A DNA stretch of 64,000 nucleotides from JABSSA01 sp039975755 (GTDB lineage Bacteria > Pseudomonadota > Alphaproteobacteria > Rhodobacterales > Rhodobacteraceae): positions 25,081-89,080 of the forward strand of contig JBDWGM010000066.1 in the NCBI GenBank assembly GCA_039975755.1, given 5' to 3'. Made by a program: the position numbers and the translations under genes. Below, one piece after another: positions 17,425 to 26,236 of this stretch. How positions within the stretch are numbered: the first letter of the stretch is position 1; every line of letters starts with the position of its first letter. The notes beneath the pieces are model-generated. The model did no database searches and was not told where the DNA came from. It saw only the letters and a list, made by a program, of their open reading frames with translations.

Positions 17425-17620
17425 GAACTAAGCTATACTGATTGTCACCATTCGGGCCGTATGACGCAAGTGTATGTTTTTGGAAACCAAGAGCGCGCGC
17501 GTGAACACTGCGATTTAACCAAAAACGGAAGATGATCATGCGGGGGCGGGCAATCCTCTGTTACATTTGGCTACAAACACAGGGCGCGCGTTTTTTAACG
17601 GATTGGGTATAAAGCATAAA

Positions 17621-18340
17621 ATGTCTGACCAACCACATATCCTTGTCGTGGATGACCACGCAGAAATTCGCAAATCTGTAATGCGATACCTTGAACGCAA
17701 TGGAATGCGAGCAACGGGCGCCGAGGATGCATTGGATATGGACGCGCGTTTGGCGCGTGGCACATTCGATTTGATCGTTCTTGATGTCATGATGCCCGGT
17801 GAGGACGGGTTGAGCGTTTGCAAAAGGTTGAGCGAAACACGGGATATGCCCATTTTGATGTTGACCGCGCTTGGCGATGAAGACGACCGGATAAAAGGGT
17901 TGGAAACCGGTGCAGATGACTATTTGCCTAAACCGTTCAATCCGCGTGAATTATTGGCACGAATTCATGCGATTTTACGCCGTTCTCGGCGGGTCCCCAG
18001 TTTGGATGATTTCGCCGGAAAGACACTGCGGTTCGCGCATCTTGCTTTGGATTACGACGCACGCTTGTTGACCGATGACCGCGGTGAATCTCAACAATTG
18101 ACGTCTGGCGAGCTCAAGCTGTTGTCCATTTTGTTAGAACGTCCGCGCATGGTGTTGAACCGGGATGAATTGCTCGATCTGACGGCTGGGCGCACTGCTG
18201 GACCACTGGATCGGACAATTGACAATCAAATCAGCAGATTGCGTCGCAAGGTTGAGGTGGACGTGTTGCGCCCGCGATTGATTTCGACTGTGCGAAATGG
18301 TGGGTACAGTCTGGCCTGTGATGTCGAGGTGCTGTCGTGA
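17621..18340 (+). CDS. OmpR/PhoB-family response regulator
   Basis: A 239-residue two-component regulator. The receiver (about 1-115) has HILVVDDHAEIR and phospho-acceptor Asp55 in LIVLDVMMPGEDG, with Lys102 in DYLPKPFNPREL. The winged-helix domain (about 135-235) ends in DNQISRLRRKVE and TVRNGGYSLA. Start: the ATG at 17621 begins MSDQPHILVV; an earlier frame start at 17567 adds a tail outside the domain. Its stop overlaps the GTG start of the kinase gene by four bases. It is divergent from the membrane [2Fe-2S] gene across about 195 bases. The TCS is related to EnvZ/OmpR; its signal is unknown. Confidence 0.92.
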   Translation: MSDQPHILVVDDHAEIRKSVMRYLERNGMRATGAEDALDMDARLARGTFDLIVLDVMMPGEDGLSVCKRLSETRDMPILMLTALGDEDDRIKGLETGADDYLPKPFNPRELLARIHAILRRSRRVPSLDDFAGKTLRFAHLALDYDARLLTDDRGESQQLTSGELKLLSILLERPRMVLNRDELLDLTAGRTAGPLDRTIDNQISRLRRKVEVDVLRPRLISTVRNGGYSLACDVEVLS

Positions 18341-19770
18341 ACGTTCGAGGATGGGGGTTGCGCACTCAAATTGCGCTTCTTGTTTTGTCTATCCTGTGTG
18401 TTGCTCAGGCGATTAGTCTTTGGTTGTTTGTTGATGAACGAACTATGGCGGTTCAGGCCGCAATCGCCGCCGAAGCCGCGGGACGGGCGGCAAATGTTGC
18501 GCGTTTCATCGAAGAAGCGCCAGCCGATTTACACAGCGAAATTATCCGTGCGGCGTCTTCGCCTTTGGTGCGCTTTGACCTTGCTGAGGTGCCCGGTGTT
18601 ACGTCCGAGCATCACGACAGTGGTGGAGCAGTCGAGGCGCGTGTGCGCGCGCTTCTCGAAGAGAGCTTTAGCAGGGACATAAGGGTTTATGTCCATGCGA
18701 CTGAACAAATCATACACCCTTTTGCCAACCTTCCTCCGGAACGGGCTGATCTGCAGGGAAAGTTGATGGAAGGTACGATTGCCGCTTTGGAAATGGAAAT
18801 CTCAGTCGGGCTTGCTGGGGGGCGGTGGTTGAATATCGGGACGCATTTCGAACGCCCCCCCATTCAATGGCCTTGGGCATCGACAGCATCCTTTATTTTG
18901 TCGGCGGCACTGCTTTTGACTGTCAGTTTCTGGTTCTTGTTGACCCGTTTGACGGGGCCATTAAATACCTTGGCCGCCGCGTCTGATCGTCTTGGTCGCG
19001 GCGCAGCCGAAGGGGCACTGGATGTTGTCGGCCCAAAAGAAGTGCGCGACCTGACCAACGCCTTTAATACGATGCAGGACAGGTTGACGCGTTTCGTTGC
19101 GGATCGAACCCAGATGTTGGCCGCCTTGGCCCACGATCTCCGTTCGCCTTTAACGGCAATGCGCGTTCATTCAGACATGGTGGACGATCCGGAAATCGCG
19201 GATAGCTTGGCAATTTCGCTTCAGGAAATGACAGATATGGTCGAAGCCACCTTGGATTACGCGCGTGGCGTCGGTCGTGACGAAGAGAGCATCCAAATCG
19301 ATGTAGCGGATTTGTTTACGCACTTGAATTTGGCTGAGTTGACCGTTGATGAAAGCCCATCCTTGCACTTGACGGTGAAGTTTTCCGCCATGCGCCGCGC
19401 TATTCGCAATTTGGTAGACAACGCCATTCGGTATGGCGGAAACGCAAAAGTCAACTGGCGCGAATTGGAAGACACTGTTGAAATTCTAATTGAGGATGAT
19501 GGACCGGGCATTCCGGAGGATCAGATCGAACAAGTGTTCGCGCCTTACGTGCGCCTCGAAACGTCGCGTTCGCAGAAAACCGGTGGACATGGATTGGGCC
19601 TATCCATTGCGCGAAGTATTATTCTTGCACATGGCGGCAATGTAGAATTGGCAAATTGTGTACAAGGAGGGTTGCGCGCAACCATCTGTTTGCCAAAGGA
19701 CACACAAACGGATGCAAGGGGACAGCAATCGACGCAAAACCCTATACCAAAAAGGGTTATTGCGGCATGA
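18337..19770 (+). CDS. EnvZ-like sensor histidine kinase
   Basis: A 477-residue inner-membrane kinase paired with the preceding OmpR-type regulator. Two membrane segments (about 8-28 and 187-207) bracket a periplasmic sensor domain. A HAMP linker follows (about 207-262), then HisKA with phospho-His266 in ALAHDLRSPL. The HATPase domain (about 340-455) has NLVDNAIRYGG, DDGPGIPEDQ and GGHGLGLSIA. The GTG start at 18337 overlaps the regulator stop (GTGA), so the pair is translationally coupled. The last 20 residues are unstructured. The downstream L,D-transpeptidase, 56 bases on, suggests an envelope-stress role (inference). Confidence 0.92.
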   Translation: MNVRGWGLRTQIALLVLSILCVAQAISLWLFVDERTMAVQAAIAAEAAGRAANVARFIEEAPADLHSEIIRAASSPLVRFDLAEVPGVTSEHHDSGGAVEARVRALLEESFSRDIRVYVHATEQIIHPFANLPPERADLQGKLMEGTIAALEMEISVGLAGGRWLNIGTHFERPPIQWPWASTASFILSAALLLTVSFWFLLTRLTGPLNTLAAASDRLGRGAAEGALDVVGPKEVRDLTNAFNTMQDRLTRFVADRTQMLAALAHDLRSPLTAMRVHSDMVDDPEIADSLAISLQEMTDMVEATLDYARGVGRDEESIQIDVADLFTHLNLAELTVDESPSLHLTVKFSAMRRAIRNLVDNAIRYGGNAKVNWRELEDTVEILIEDDGPGIPEDQIEQVFAPYVRLETSRSQKTGGHGLGLSIARSIILAHGGNVELANCVQGGLRATICLPKDTQTDARGQQSTQNPIPKRVIAA

Positions 19771-19826
19771 AGACACAAGAAATCACGAATAGTCGCAGGC
19801 AAGCGCATTAAAACTGGGGGAATAGT

Positions 19827-20423
19827 ATGGACAGACGATCATTTTTGGAAAAAGGCGCGATTTTGATAGGGGCAGGGGCTGCAGCGCCTGCATTTTCTCA
19901 AGGTGTTGGTTTTGACGATTCAATTCAGCCATCCAATTTGCCAGAGGATTTTTTACCGCGTGAAGTTCGCATTCGAAACGACTTTGGTCCGAACGAAATT
20001 CATGTCGACCCACGCCAATACGCTTTGTATTGGACGCTCCCTAAAAAGAAAGCGATCCGATACACTGTCGGTATAGGCCGCCCGGGCCTGTATGAATCCG
20101 GCGAGTTTTTCATTGGTGCCAAGAAAATCTGGCCCAGTTGGACACCGACGCCCAGCATGATCGACCGGCAGCCCGAACTGTATAAACGGCACGAAAATGG
20201 AATGCCGGGTGGCCCTAATAACCCGCTTGGCGCACGCGCACTTTATCTGTTTCAACCCGGCCGAGGCGATACATTCTTGCGCATCCACGGGACGAACCGG
20301 CCAGACACAATCGGACAACGTGTGTCTAACGGCTGCGCGCGGTTGGTGAATGAACAGATTATCGATCTGTATGATCGGGTGCCTCAAAATACACGTGTGG
20401 TTCTGTACCCTATTCCAGCCTAA
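19827..20423 (+). CDS. L,D-transpeptidase (YkuD domain), exported
   Basis: Cross-links peptidoglycan stems or attaches proteins to them in the periplasm. 198 residues. The N-terminus MDRRSFLEKGAILIGAGAAA is a twin-arginine-like signal, with cleavage likely near AFSQG. The YkuD catalytic motif is complete: His154 in RIHGTNRPDTIG and Cys170 in VSNGCARL. ARALYLFQPG precedes it. A ribosome site GGGGGAA lies seven bases before the ATG. It follows the OmpR-type regulator and kinase in the same direction and is probably the third gene of that operon, so cell-wall remodelling may be under its control. Confidence 0.92.
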   Translation: MDRRSFLEKGAILIGAGAAAPAFSQGVGFDDSIQPSNLPEDFLPREVRIRNDFGPNEIHVDPRQYALYWTLPKKKAIRYTVGIGRPGLYESGEFFIGAKKIWPSWTPTPSMIDRQPELYKRHENGMPGGPNNPLGARALYLFQPGRGDTFLRIHGTNRPDTIGQRVSNGCARLVNEQIIDLYDRVPQNTRVVLYPIPA

Positions 20424-20453
20424 TCGTGACGTCTGCTTCAGCTAGGTTTACCT

Positions 20454-20482
20454 ATCCCGGCGCTGTATTTTTGTGCCGGGAT
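20454..20482 (+). terminator. Hairpin after the L,D-transpeptidase gene
   Basis: ATCCCGGC (20454-20461) and GCCGGGAT (20475-20482) are exact complements around a 13-base T-rich loop, 31 bases past the stop. No T tract follows, so it may be a Rho-dependent or stability hairpin rather than a classical terminator. Confidence 0.4.
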
Positions 20483-20628
20483 TGAGGCCTATGTCGTGTG
20501 TCGTCAAATCGATTGAATTTGTTCGTTGTTGCAGGTTTTGCGGCGGGCCTGATGAAATCAATCACGCTCAGTTTCGGTGGGTTGACGCATTCGGGTAAAA
20601 CTATTTTTAAAAATCTAAAGATAACATC

Positions 20629-20659
20629 TTGAGATTCCAGTGACTGGAAGCTTTATCAG
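20629..20659 (+). promoter_or_regulatory. CueR-type copper-responsive promoter of copA
   Basis: TTGAGA (-35, 20629-20634) and TATCAG (-10, 20654-20659) are separated by 19 bases, the over-long spacer used by MerR-family activators. The spacer holds the dyad TTCCAGTGACTGGAA (20635-20649), close to the known CueR box. Transcription should start near 20666, only about 23 bases before the likely copA start. Confidence 0.88.
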
Positions 20660-20688
20660 AGGGGATAAAGCTATTTCGGGTGCTGTCA

Positions 20689-23163
20689 GTGAACAAATCA
20701 AATTCGGTGTCTCTGTCTGTCCAAGGCATGAACTGCGCGTCCTGTGTCGGGCGGGTGGATCGCGCGTTGTCAGATGTCCCGGGTCTAAGCGATGTTTCGG
20801 TCAATCTGGCCACGGAAACCGCAACGATGTCGGTTGATGGACCGTCTCGCATCCTTGACGCATCTCAGGCGTTGAATGATCTGGGATACCCTGCCAGAGA
20901 ATCCAGCGCCGTTTTGGCGGTGTCTTCAATGTCGTGCGCGTCCTGTGTGGGCCGTGTCGATACCGCACTTGGCAAAATTCCCGGTGTGCTGGATGTTTCA
21001 GTCAACCTTGCTTCGGAAACGGCGACAGTCACGTTTTTGAACGGATCATTGGACCCGGCTGACTTAATCAGAGAAAGCGCAAATGCTGGTTATCCAGCAA
21101 CCATCGCGCAAGCTGATCAAAATTCGGACCGAGTTGCCCGGCAAGCGCAAGATGCACGGGACCAAGGACGGCGTGCCCTGATTGCGGCGATTTTGACAGC
21201 CCCTGTTTTTGTTATGGAAATGGGCGCGCATGTGTTTCCTGCAGTTCATATGTGGATCGCGCATTCGATCGGCATACAAAACGCTTGGGTTATTCAATTT
21301 ATCCTGACGTCGATTGTCTTGTTTGGACCGGGGCGTCAGTTTTTTGTGAAAGGTGTGCCAGCACTGCTGAAACGCGCGCCTGATATGAACAGTCTTGTCG
21401 CTCTTGGGGCTGGTGCGGCCTGGAGCTTCTCTGTCGTGGCGACCTTTTTGCCATCCGTGTTCCCCGAAATTTCGCGGGCTGTCTATTTCGAGGCCGCCGC
21501 CGTTATTGTTGTGCTGATCCTTGTGGGCCGATGGCTTGAGGCCGGGGCCAAAGGGCGTACAGGCGCTGCGATACAGGCGCTTATCGGACTGCAAGCACGC
21601 CAAGCCCGTGTCCTGCGGGATGGGCAGATGGTCGACACGGCTATCGAAGATTTAGTCGTCGATGACATCGTCGTCATTCGCCCCGGTGAACGTATACCTC
21701 TTGATGGTTTGATCACTGAGGGGCGTAGCAATGTCGATGAAAGCATGATCACCGGCGAACCCGTTCCTGTCGCCAAGGCCATTGGCGACCCCGTCACAGG
21801 CGGCACAGTCAATGGTACAGGCAGCTTGTCCGTGCGTGCCTTGCGCGTTGGCAATGATACAACTCTTGCCCAGATCATTCGCATGGTCGAAGATGCACAA
21901 GCCGCCAAGTTGCCGATGCAAGATTTGGTAAATAAAATTACCATGTGGTTCGTGCCCGCCGTGTTGGCACTGGCCGGCATTACGTTTCTGATTTGGCTGG
22001 TTTTCGGCGCTGCACCTGTGGTGGCATTTGCGTTGATTGCTGCAGTGTCCGTGCTGATCATCGCATGCCCATGCGCCATGGGATTGGCGACACCTACGTC
22101 GATTATGGTTGGAACCGGGCGCGCGGCTGAAATGGGTGTGCTGTTTCGAAAAGGTGATGCACTGCAAACGCTTAGCGAAGTTGACGTTATCGCGTTTGAT
22201 AAGACCGGAACCCTGACCGAAGGCAAACCGGTTCTGACTGATCTTATGGTCACCAACGGACAAGAGCGCGCCGAAATACTGCGCCTTGTTGCGTCGGTTG
22301 AGGCGCAATCGGAACACCCAATCGCCAGTGCAATTGTTCAGGTCGCGAAAGAAGAAAAGATCACCTTAGCATCCGTTTCGAATTTTCAGGCCGTTCCCGG
22401 TTTTGGGGCCCAAGCAGAAATCGACGGAAAGCTGATCCGTGTCGGCGCAGATCGATTTATGGAGCAGGCAGGGATCGATACATCGTCTTTGGTGGCTGAT
22501 GAACGCTCCTTGGCGCAACAAGGGCGCACTGCGCTTTATGCATCAGTCGATTCAGGTTTGGTTGCTGTTCTTGCCGTTTCCGATCCTTTGAAATCGTCCA
22601 GTGCATTTGTCATGCAGGCTTTGCAACAGCAGGGGATCGAAATTGCCATGATCACCGGCGATAAACCCGAATCTGCGCATACAGTGGCCAAAACCGTTGG
22701 GATTGATCATGTCATTGCGGGTGTGTTGCCTGACGGCAAAATGCAAGCGCTAGAGTCTTTGCGTGCAGGTGGCCGCAAGGTCGGGTTTGTCGGCGACGGG
22801 ATAAACGATGCGCCAGCCTTGGCCAGTGCGGATGTCGGTGTTGCCATCGGTACGGGAACGGATGTCGCAATCGAAAGCGCAGATGTTATTTTGATGTCTG
22901 GCGACTTGCGTGGAGTAGTCAATGCTGTGGCCATTTCCGGGGCGACAATGCGCAACATTCGACAAAACCTGATCTGGGCGTTCGCATATAATGCCGCTTT
23001 GATCCCCGTAGCTGCCGGAGCGTTGTATCCAGCATTTGGAATACTTCTGTCGCCGATGTTTGCAGCCGGTGCGATGGCCTTGTCATCCGTTTCGGTTCTG
23101 ACCAATGCCCTGCGGTTGCGTAAATTCCGCCCTGCTTTGGATGAGGCGACACAACACCTTTGA
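20689..23163 (+). CDS. copA: Copper-exporting P1B-type ATPase
   Basis: Pumps Cu(I) out of the cytoplasm with ATP. About 824 residues. Two N-terminal metal-binding domains carry GMNCASC (Cys16, Cys19) and SMSCASC (Cys83, Cys86). Membrane segments follow from about residue 155. The ion site is Cys460-Pro-Cys462 in IIACPCAMGLATP, the phosphorylated residue is Asp504 in AFDKTGTLTEG, and the hinge motif is GDGINDAPALASADVG. SEHPIASAI is the HP motif of P1B pumps. Start: I prefer the GTG at 20689, with GGGTG upstream, because the CueR-type promoter places transcription start near 20666; a GTG at 20680 is possible. cueR follows after 16 bases, giving an autoregulated copA-cueR unit. Confidence 0.95.
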   Translation: MNKSNSVSLSVQGMNCASCVGRVDRALSDVPGLSDVSVNLATETATMSVDGPSRILDASQALNDLGYPARESSAVLAVSSMSCASCVGRVDTALGKIPGVLDVSVNLASETATVTFLNGSLDPADLIRESANAGYPATIAQADQNSDRVARQAQDARDQGRRALIAAILTAPVFVMEMGAHVFPAVHMWIAHSIGIQNAWVIQFILTSIVLFGPGRQFFVKGVPALLKRAPDMNSLVALGAGAAWSFSVVATFLPSVFPEISRAVYFEAAAVIVVLILVGRWLEAGAKGRTGAAIQALIGLQARQARVLRDGQMVDTAIEDLVVDDIVVIRPGERIPLDGLITEGRSNVDESMITGEPVPVAKAIGDPVTGGTVNGTGSLSVRALRVGNDTTLAQIIRMVEDAQAAKLPMQDLVNKITMWFVPAVLALAGITFLIWLVFGAAPVVAFALIAAVSVLIIACPCAMGLATPTSIMVGTGRAAEMGVLFRKGDALQTLSEVDVIAFDKTGTLTEGKPVLTDLMVTNGQERAEILRLVASVEAQSEHPIASAIVQVAKEEKITLASVSNFQAVPGFGAQAEIDGKLIRVGADRFMEQAGIDTSSLVADERSLAQQGRTALYASVDSGLVAVLAVSDPLKSSSAFVMQALQQQGIEIAMITGDKPESAHTVAKTVGIDHVIAGVLPDGKMQALESLRAGGRKVGFVGDGINDAPALASADVGVAIGTGTDVAIESADVILMSGDLRGVVNAVAISGATMRNIRQNLIWAFAYNAALIPVAAGALYPAFGILLSPMFAAGAMALSSVSVLTNALRLRKFRPALDEATQHL

Positions 23164-23179
23164 TTAACAGGAGTAGGTC

Positions 23180-23575
23180 ATGAATATCGGCGAAGTCGCA
23201 TCGCGATCTGGATTGCCACCAAAGACTATCCGGTATTACGAAGACATTGGCCTGATCAATCCGATGCGCGGAGAAAATGGATATCGTGCATTCCGCGAAG
23301 AAGATTTGCACAAGCTGACTTTTCTAGGCCGCTCGCGGATGTTGGGGTTTTCCATCGAAGATTGCCGCACGTTATTGGCGTTGTATGAAGACCGGAACCG
23401 AGAAAGCGCTCAGGTGAAATCTGTGGCCGAAGGACATTTGCGCCAGATCGACGATAAGATAGCCCAATTACAATCACTGCGCGGGACTTTGGCGCATTTG
23501 GTTCAATGCTGTCAGGGAGATGACCGACCCGATTGTCCAATCTTGGAAGACCTGTCGGGACGACCAGCGGAATAG
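23180..23575 (+). CDS. cueR: Cu(I)-responsive MerR-family regulator CueR
   Basis: A 131-residue activator that senses Cu(I) and distorts the over-spaced copA promoter. The winged helix starts MNIGEVASRSGLPPKTIRYYEDIGLI. A long dimerisation helix (about 75-108) leads to the metal loop, where Cys111 and Cys119 (CQGDDRPDC) have the CueR spacing of eight. The C-terminus ends a few residues later, as in CueR. AGGAG lies nine bases before the ATG. It is the second gene after copA, on the same strand, and the matching operator is at 20635-20649. Confidence 0.95.
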   Translation: MNIGEVASRSGLPPKTIRYYEDIGLINPMRGENGYRAFREEDLHKLTFLGRSRMLGFSIEDCRTLLALYEDRNRESAQVKSVAEGHLRQIDDKIAQLQSLRGTLAHLVQCCQGDDRPDCPILEDLSGRPAE

Positions 23576-23607
23576 GTGATCTTTCAACTGCATAGGTTGC
23601 GTGTCTG

Positions 23608-23637
23608 AGAATTGAAGCGTTGACCTCAATCTCTTTT
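23608..23637 (+). terminator. Possible terminator after cueR
   Basis: An imperfect stem (ATTGA with TCAAT, interrupted inner pairs) is followed by CTCTTTTTG on the plus strand, 33 bases past the cueR stop and between two convergent genes. The stem is short, so this is a weak call. Confidence 0.3.
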
Positions 23638-23639
23638 TG

Positions 23640-24425
23640 TCATGCGGTCGTGCAAACGCTGTTCCAACCTTCTTCGCGTTCCATGGCGACGATCTCTTCA
23701 ATCCTTTTGTCGCTGACTTTCCCCAGAATGACCGTACGGCCAATCACAAGAGCAGGCGTGCCAAACAATCCAAACACACGGGATACCGCAGCCGTGTCTT
23801 CAAGTTCTCGCAAAACTGCAGGGCTTTGCATGTCTTCGCGCAATTGTCGTTCGTCCACGCCCAGATCGTTTGAAAGCCGTGTCAGATACGAAAATGTAGG
23901 TGCAAAGGGCGTATTCATCAGGTGGGCATGAAAGGCGACGTAAGCACCTTGGCGTTTTGCGGCCAACGCTGCTTTTGCCGCCAAGACCGAATTCTCGCCC
24001 AGTAGTGGTAATTCATGCCAGGTTACAGAAACATCCGCTGATTTTGACATTTCGGATAAACGTTCAGTTTGAATGCGGCAGTAAGGGCAATAGTAATCCG
24101 AAAACGAAGCCATTGGCACAACATTTTCCGCTTGGTCCGTTCCGGAAAATAAAGGGGTGCACAGATCAGCGGCCACGCGGTCGTCAGCGCGCTGTAACGC
24201 GGCACGTTTTTCAGGCGTGTTGTCTGCATCTAACCCTATGAATGGATCGAAATTTGCAATCGTGCTTTCACCCGCAACATACCGTCGAAATCCGCGCGGG
24301 CTTTCCATTGCTTCCAATGTCAGCGTTTCCCCTCGCAAATTGGGTAGATAGCGTAAGCCTGCATAGGCGGCACCAATAGCACCCAGCGTAAGCAGTGTGC
24401 TGCGTTTTTTCTGATCCATAGGCAT
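23640..24425 (-). CDS. DsbA-family thioredoxin-fold protein
   Basis: Probable periplasmic thiol-disulfide oxidoreductase of 261 residues. The N-terminus (MPMDQKKRSTLLTLGAIGAAYAG) is a basic head plus one hydrophobic segment, a membrane anchor or uncleaved signal. The active site is Cys113-Pro-Tyr-Cys116 in SDYYCPYCRIQTE, and the cis-proline loop is GTPALVIG near residue 227. The region between (about 120-210) is the helical insertion of DsbA-like proteins. It is convergent with cueR. A copper link is plausible, since periplasmic thiols are copper targets, but only position supports it. The start may also be the ATG at 24419. Confidence 0.85.
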   Translation of the reverse strand: MPMDQKKRSTLLTLGAIGAAYAGLRYLPNLRGETLTLEAMESPRGFRRYVAGESTIANFDPFIGLDADNTPEKRAALQRADDRVAADLCTPLFSGTDQAENVVPMASFSDYYCPYCRIQTERLSEMSKSADVSVTWHELPLLGENSVLAAKAALAAKRQGAYVAFHAHLMNTPFAPTFSYLTRLSNDLGVDERQLREDMQSPAVLRELEDTAAVSRVFGLFGTPALVIGRTVILGKVSDKRIEEIVAMEREEGWNSVCTTA

Positions 24426-24660
24426 ATAGTTACGTCATGTCCGGGCGAATTCAATTCTGCGGACGTCTAATGTGCCGAGTCGTGCGCGGTCAACTTTACA
24501 TACGGATACAATGTCCGGCACAGATGGCGAGACCGGGAATTCCTTGGATTAGAGCGGATTATTCTGCGTCGATCCAAGATCCCCTTCTGCGTAGGAATGG
24601 CGACCTTTCACAAAAGGCGGCTTGTTTGGGAAGGGTTTGCGTCGATAACCATATTTCTTA
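24426..24660. other. Stretch without a supported gene
   Basis: Between the DsbA-like gene and the gene remains that follow. Both strands carry open frames of 40-75 codons with no family I recognise. It may hold the promoter of the DsbA-like gene and further decayed sequence from the neighbouring pseudogene. Confidence 0.4.
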
Positions 24661-24880
24661 GGGCACGACTTCAACAATTCTATCCGCATGCTCGAACGCT
24701 TCAGCACGAGGCGAGTCCTAATCAATTGAGGCGCGTCCTTTGATAGACAAAGCAGAGCCTGTTTCGAAATCGGGAATGAACACCTGAACGCGTCCGTAGA
24801 ATTCGATATTTCCGAGCGTATAAAAGTCCGTTGCCGTCATCCGGCCTTTCAGCGGTGTGTGTCGGCAGTGTGCGACGCGT
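24661..24880 (-). pseudogene. Fragment of a pyridoxamine-5'-phosphate-oxidase-like flavin-binding protein
   Basis: On the minus strand, codons from about 24880 to 24721 read TATDFYTLGNIEFYGRV and FIPDFETGSALSIKGRASI, the FMN-binding core seen in the PNPOx-like family. An in-frame TAG at 24720-24718 stands where the family has a Trp (I-x-W-D). The frame resumes behind it as DSPRAEAFEHADRIVEVVP and meets TAA at about 24661. The first half of the gene is missing: upstream of about 24880 the strand is the antisense of a LysR fragment. Truncation plus an internal stop make this a pseudogene. Confidence 0.6.
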
Positions 24881-25057
24881 GATTTGTGGGTCCCCGACCT
24901 AGAAGCGGGAACATTCGATATTGTGTTAGAAGACAATGAACCCGCGCCCTTACCAATCCATTTGGTACATGTGGAAGGGCGCCGCGCTGCAGCCAAAGTG
25001 CGATCCTTCATAGAGTTTGCAAAACTCCGCCTGCGTGAGAATTCAGCTTTGAATTAG
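24880..25057 (+). pseudogene. C-terminal fragment of a LysR-family regulator
   Basis: The plus-strand frame reads DLEAGTFDIVLED, then PLPIHLVHVEGRRAAAKV and RSFIEFAKLRLREN, a typical LysR C-terminus with the final strand and helix that close the effector domain. The helix-turn-helix and about 230 residues upstream are absent, and the frame is joined directly to the remains of the oppositely oriented flavoprotein gene. It cannot encode a working regulator. Confidence 0.65.
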
Positions 25058-25184
25058 GGCGTAAAAATCGAACCGGGCCTCGCGCGTGATGACCCAAGTT
25101 GAAGAATGCCTTGTCGAGCAGGGCAAAACATTTCTAACCTAGGATATGCAGACCGCGCGATTTGCGCTTAGTTCACGAGGCCCT

Positions 25185-26108
25185 ATGCACGATCCAGCCT
25201 TTTCAGCACCCGGTCGATTTTGGCGCGGCAACTTGCACACCCATTCCAATCGTTCAGACGGTGTAATTGCGCCGCAAGATGTGTGTCGCCGATATAAGGC
25301 GGAAGGGTATGATTTTATCGCACTGACGGACCATTTCGTTGGAGCATATGAGTATCCAATTGTTGATACGCGCCCTTTTCGCGATGATGAATTTACGACC
25401 ATATTGGGTGCTGAATTGCATTCAGGGGCGATGGAAAACGGTGAAATCTGGCACATTCTAGCTGTTGGATTACCCGACGATTTTGCACCGTCGCATTCGC
25501 CCGCTTTTTTGCCAGTCGAGGATCAAGAGACAGGCCCGGAAATCGCACAACGCGCGCGCGCCGCTGGCGCGTTTGTGGCCGTTGCTCATCCGGAATGGGG
25601 TGGGCTATCCCTTGCAGACGCGCGCAGTATTAGCGCCGCGCATGCTGTCGAGATTTACAATCACGGATGCCACATCGCGGCAGATCGGGGCGAAGGGTTC
25701 TGGCATTTAGATCGGCTTTTGGAGGAAGGTCGCCGCCTGACCATATGCGCGACCGACGATGCGCATTTTTATGAACCTGACCACTTTGGGGGCTGGACGA
25801 TGGTCAAGGCAAAAGAAAACACGCCAGAGGCATTATTGGCCGCCTTAAAGGCAGGGCATTCATACGCCTCAACGGGCCCGGAAATTCGCGATGTGATTTG
25901 GGGGCGGGACACAGCCACCATTCGAACAAGCGCATGTGCAACGGTGATCGTGCAGGGAAATGGATCGGCGGCAGTGGCCGTCCATGGTGAAAGCATGACC
26001 ACATGCGAAGTGCCTTTGCAGCGATTTGAGAACAGCGATTGGATGCGCGCGACAGTCATTGACCGCGCGGGACATAGGGCATGGATCAATCCAGTTTGGA
26101 GAGTTTGA
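25185..26108 (+). CDS. PHP-domain metal-dependent hydrolase (CehA/McbA-like)
   Basis: A cytoplasmic metallohydrolase of about 307 residues. PHP metal ligands can be followed: WRGNLHTHSNRSDG near residue 15, FIALTDHFVG, a Glu in LGAELHSG, VAVAHPEWGG, and CATDDAHFYE near residue 195. GHSYASTGPEI is typical of the CehA/McbA branch, which includes carbaryl hydrolase but mostly unassigned phosphoesterases. Start: the ATG at 25185 follows GAGG closely and gives the usual short lead before the first metal motif; an ATG at 25146 would add 13 residues. It is preceded by two pseudogene fragments and followed, 128 bases on, by an FAD oxidoreductase. The substrate is unknown. Confidence 0.85.
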   Translation: MHDPAFSAPGRFWRGNLHTHSNRSDGVIAPQDVCRRYKAEGYDFIALTDHFVGAYEYPIVDTRPFRDDEFTTILGAELHSGAMENGEIWHILAVGLPDDFAPSHSPAFLPVEDQETGPEIAQRARAAGAFVAVAHPEWGGLSLADARSISAAHAVEIYNHGCHIAADRGEGFWHLDRLLEEGRRLTICATDDAHFYEPDHFGGWTMVKAKENTPEALLAALKAGHSYASTGPEIRDVIWGRDTATIRTSACATVIVQGNGSAAVAVHGESMTTCEVPLQRFENSDWMRATVIDRAGHRAWINPVWRV

Positions 26109-26236
26109 TCCCATGACGTTTTGGGTGATCCAAGCGGTCATCTGGAGCGATGGGACGCGTGAGCGGTTCAACAAACTATTGCCGCGAAAAACATCTTAGA
26201 TAGTATCGCGAATAAGTCGCTTAGAGAGGTTTACCG

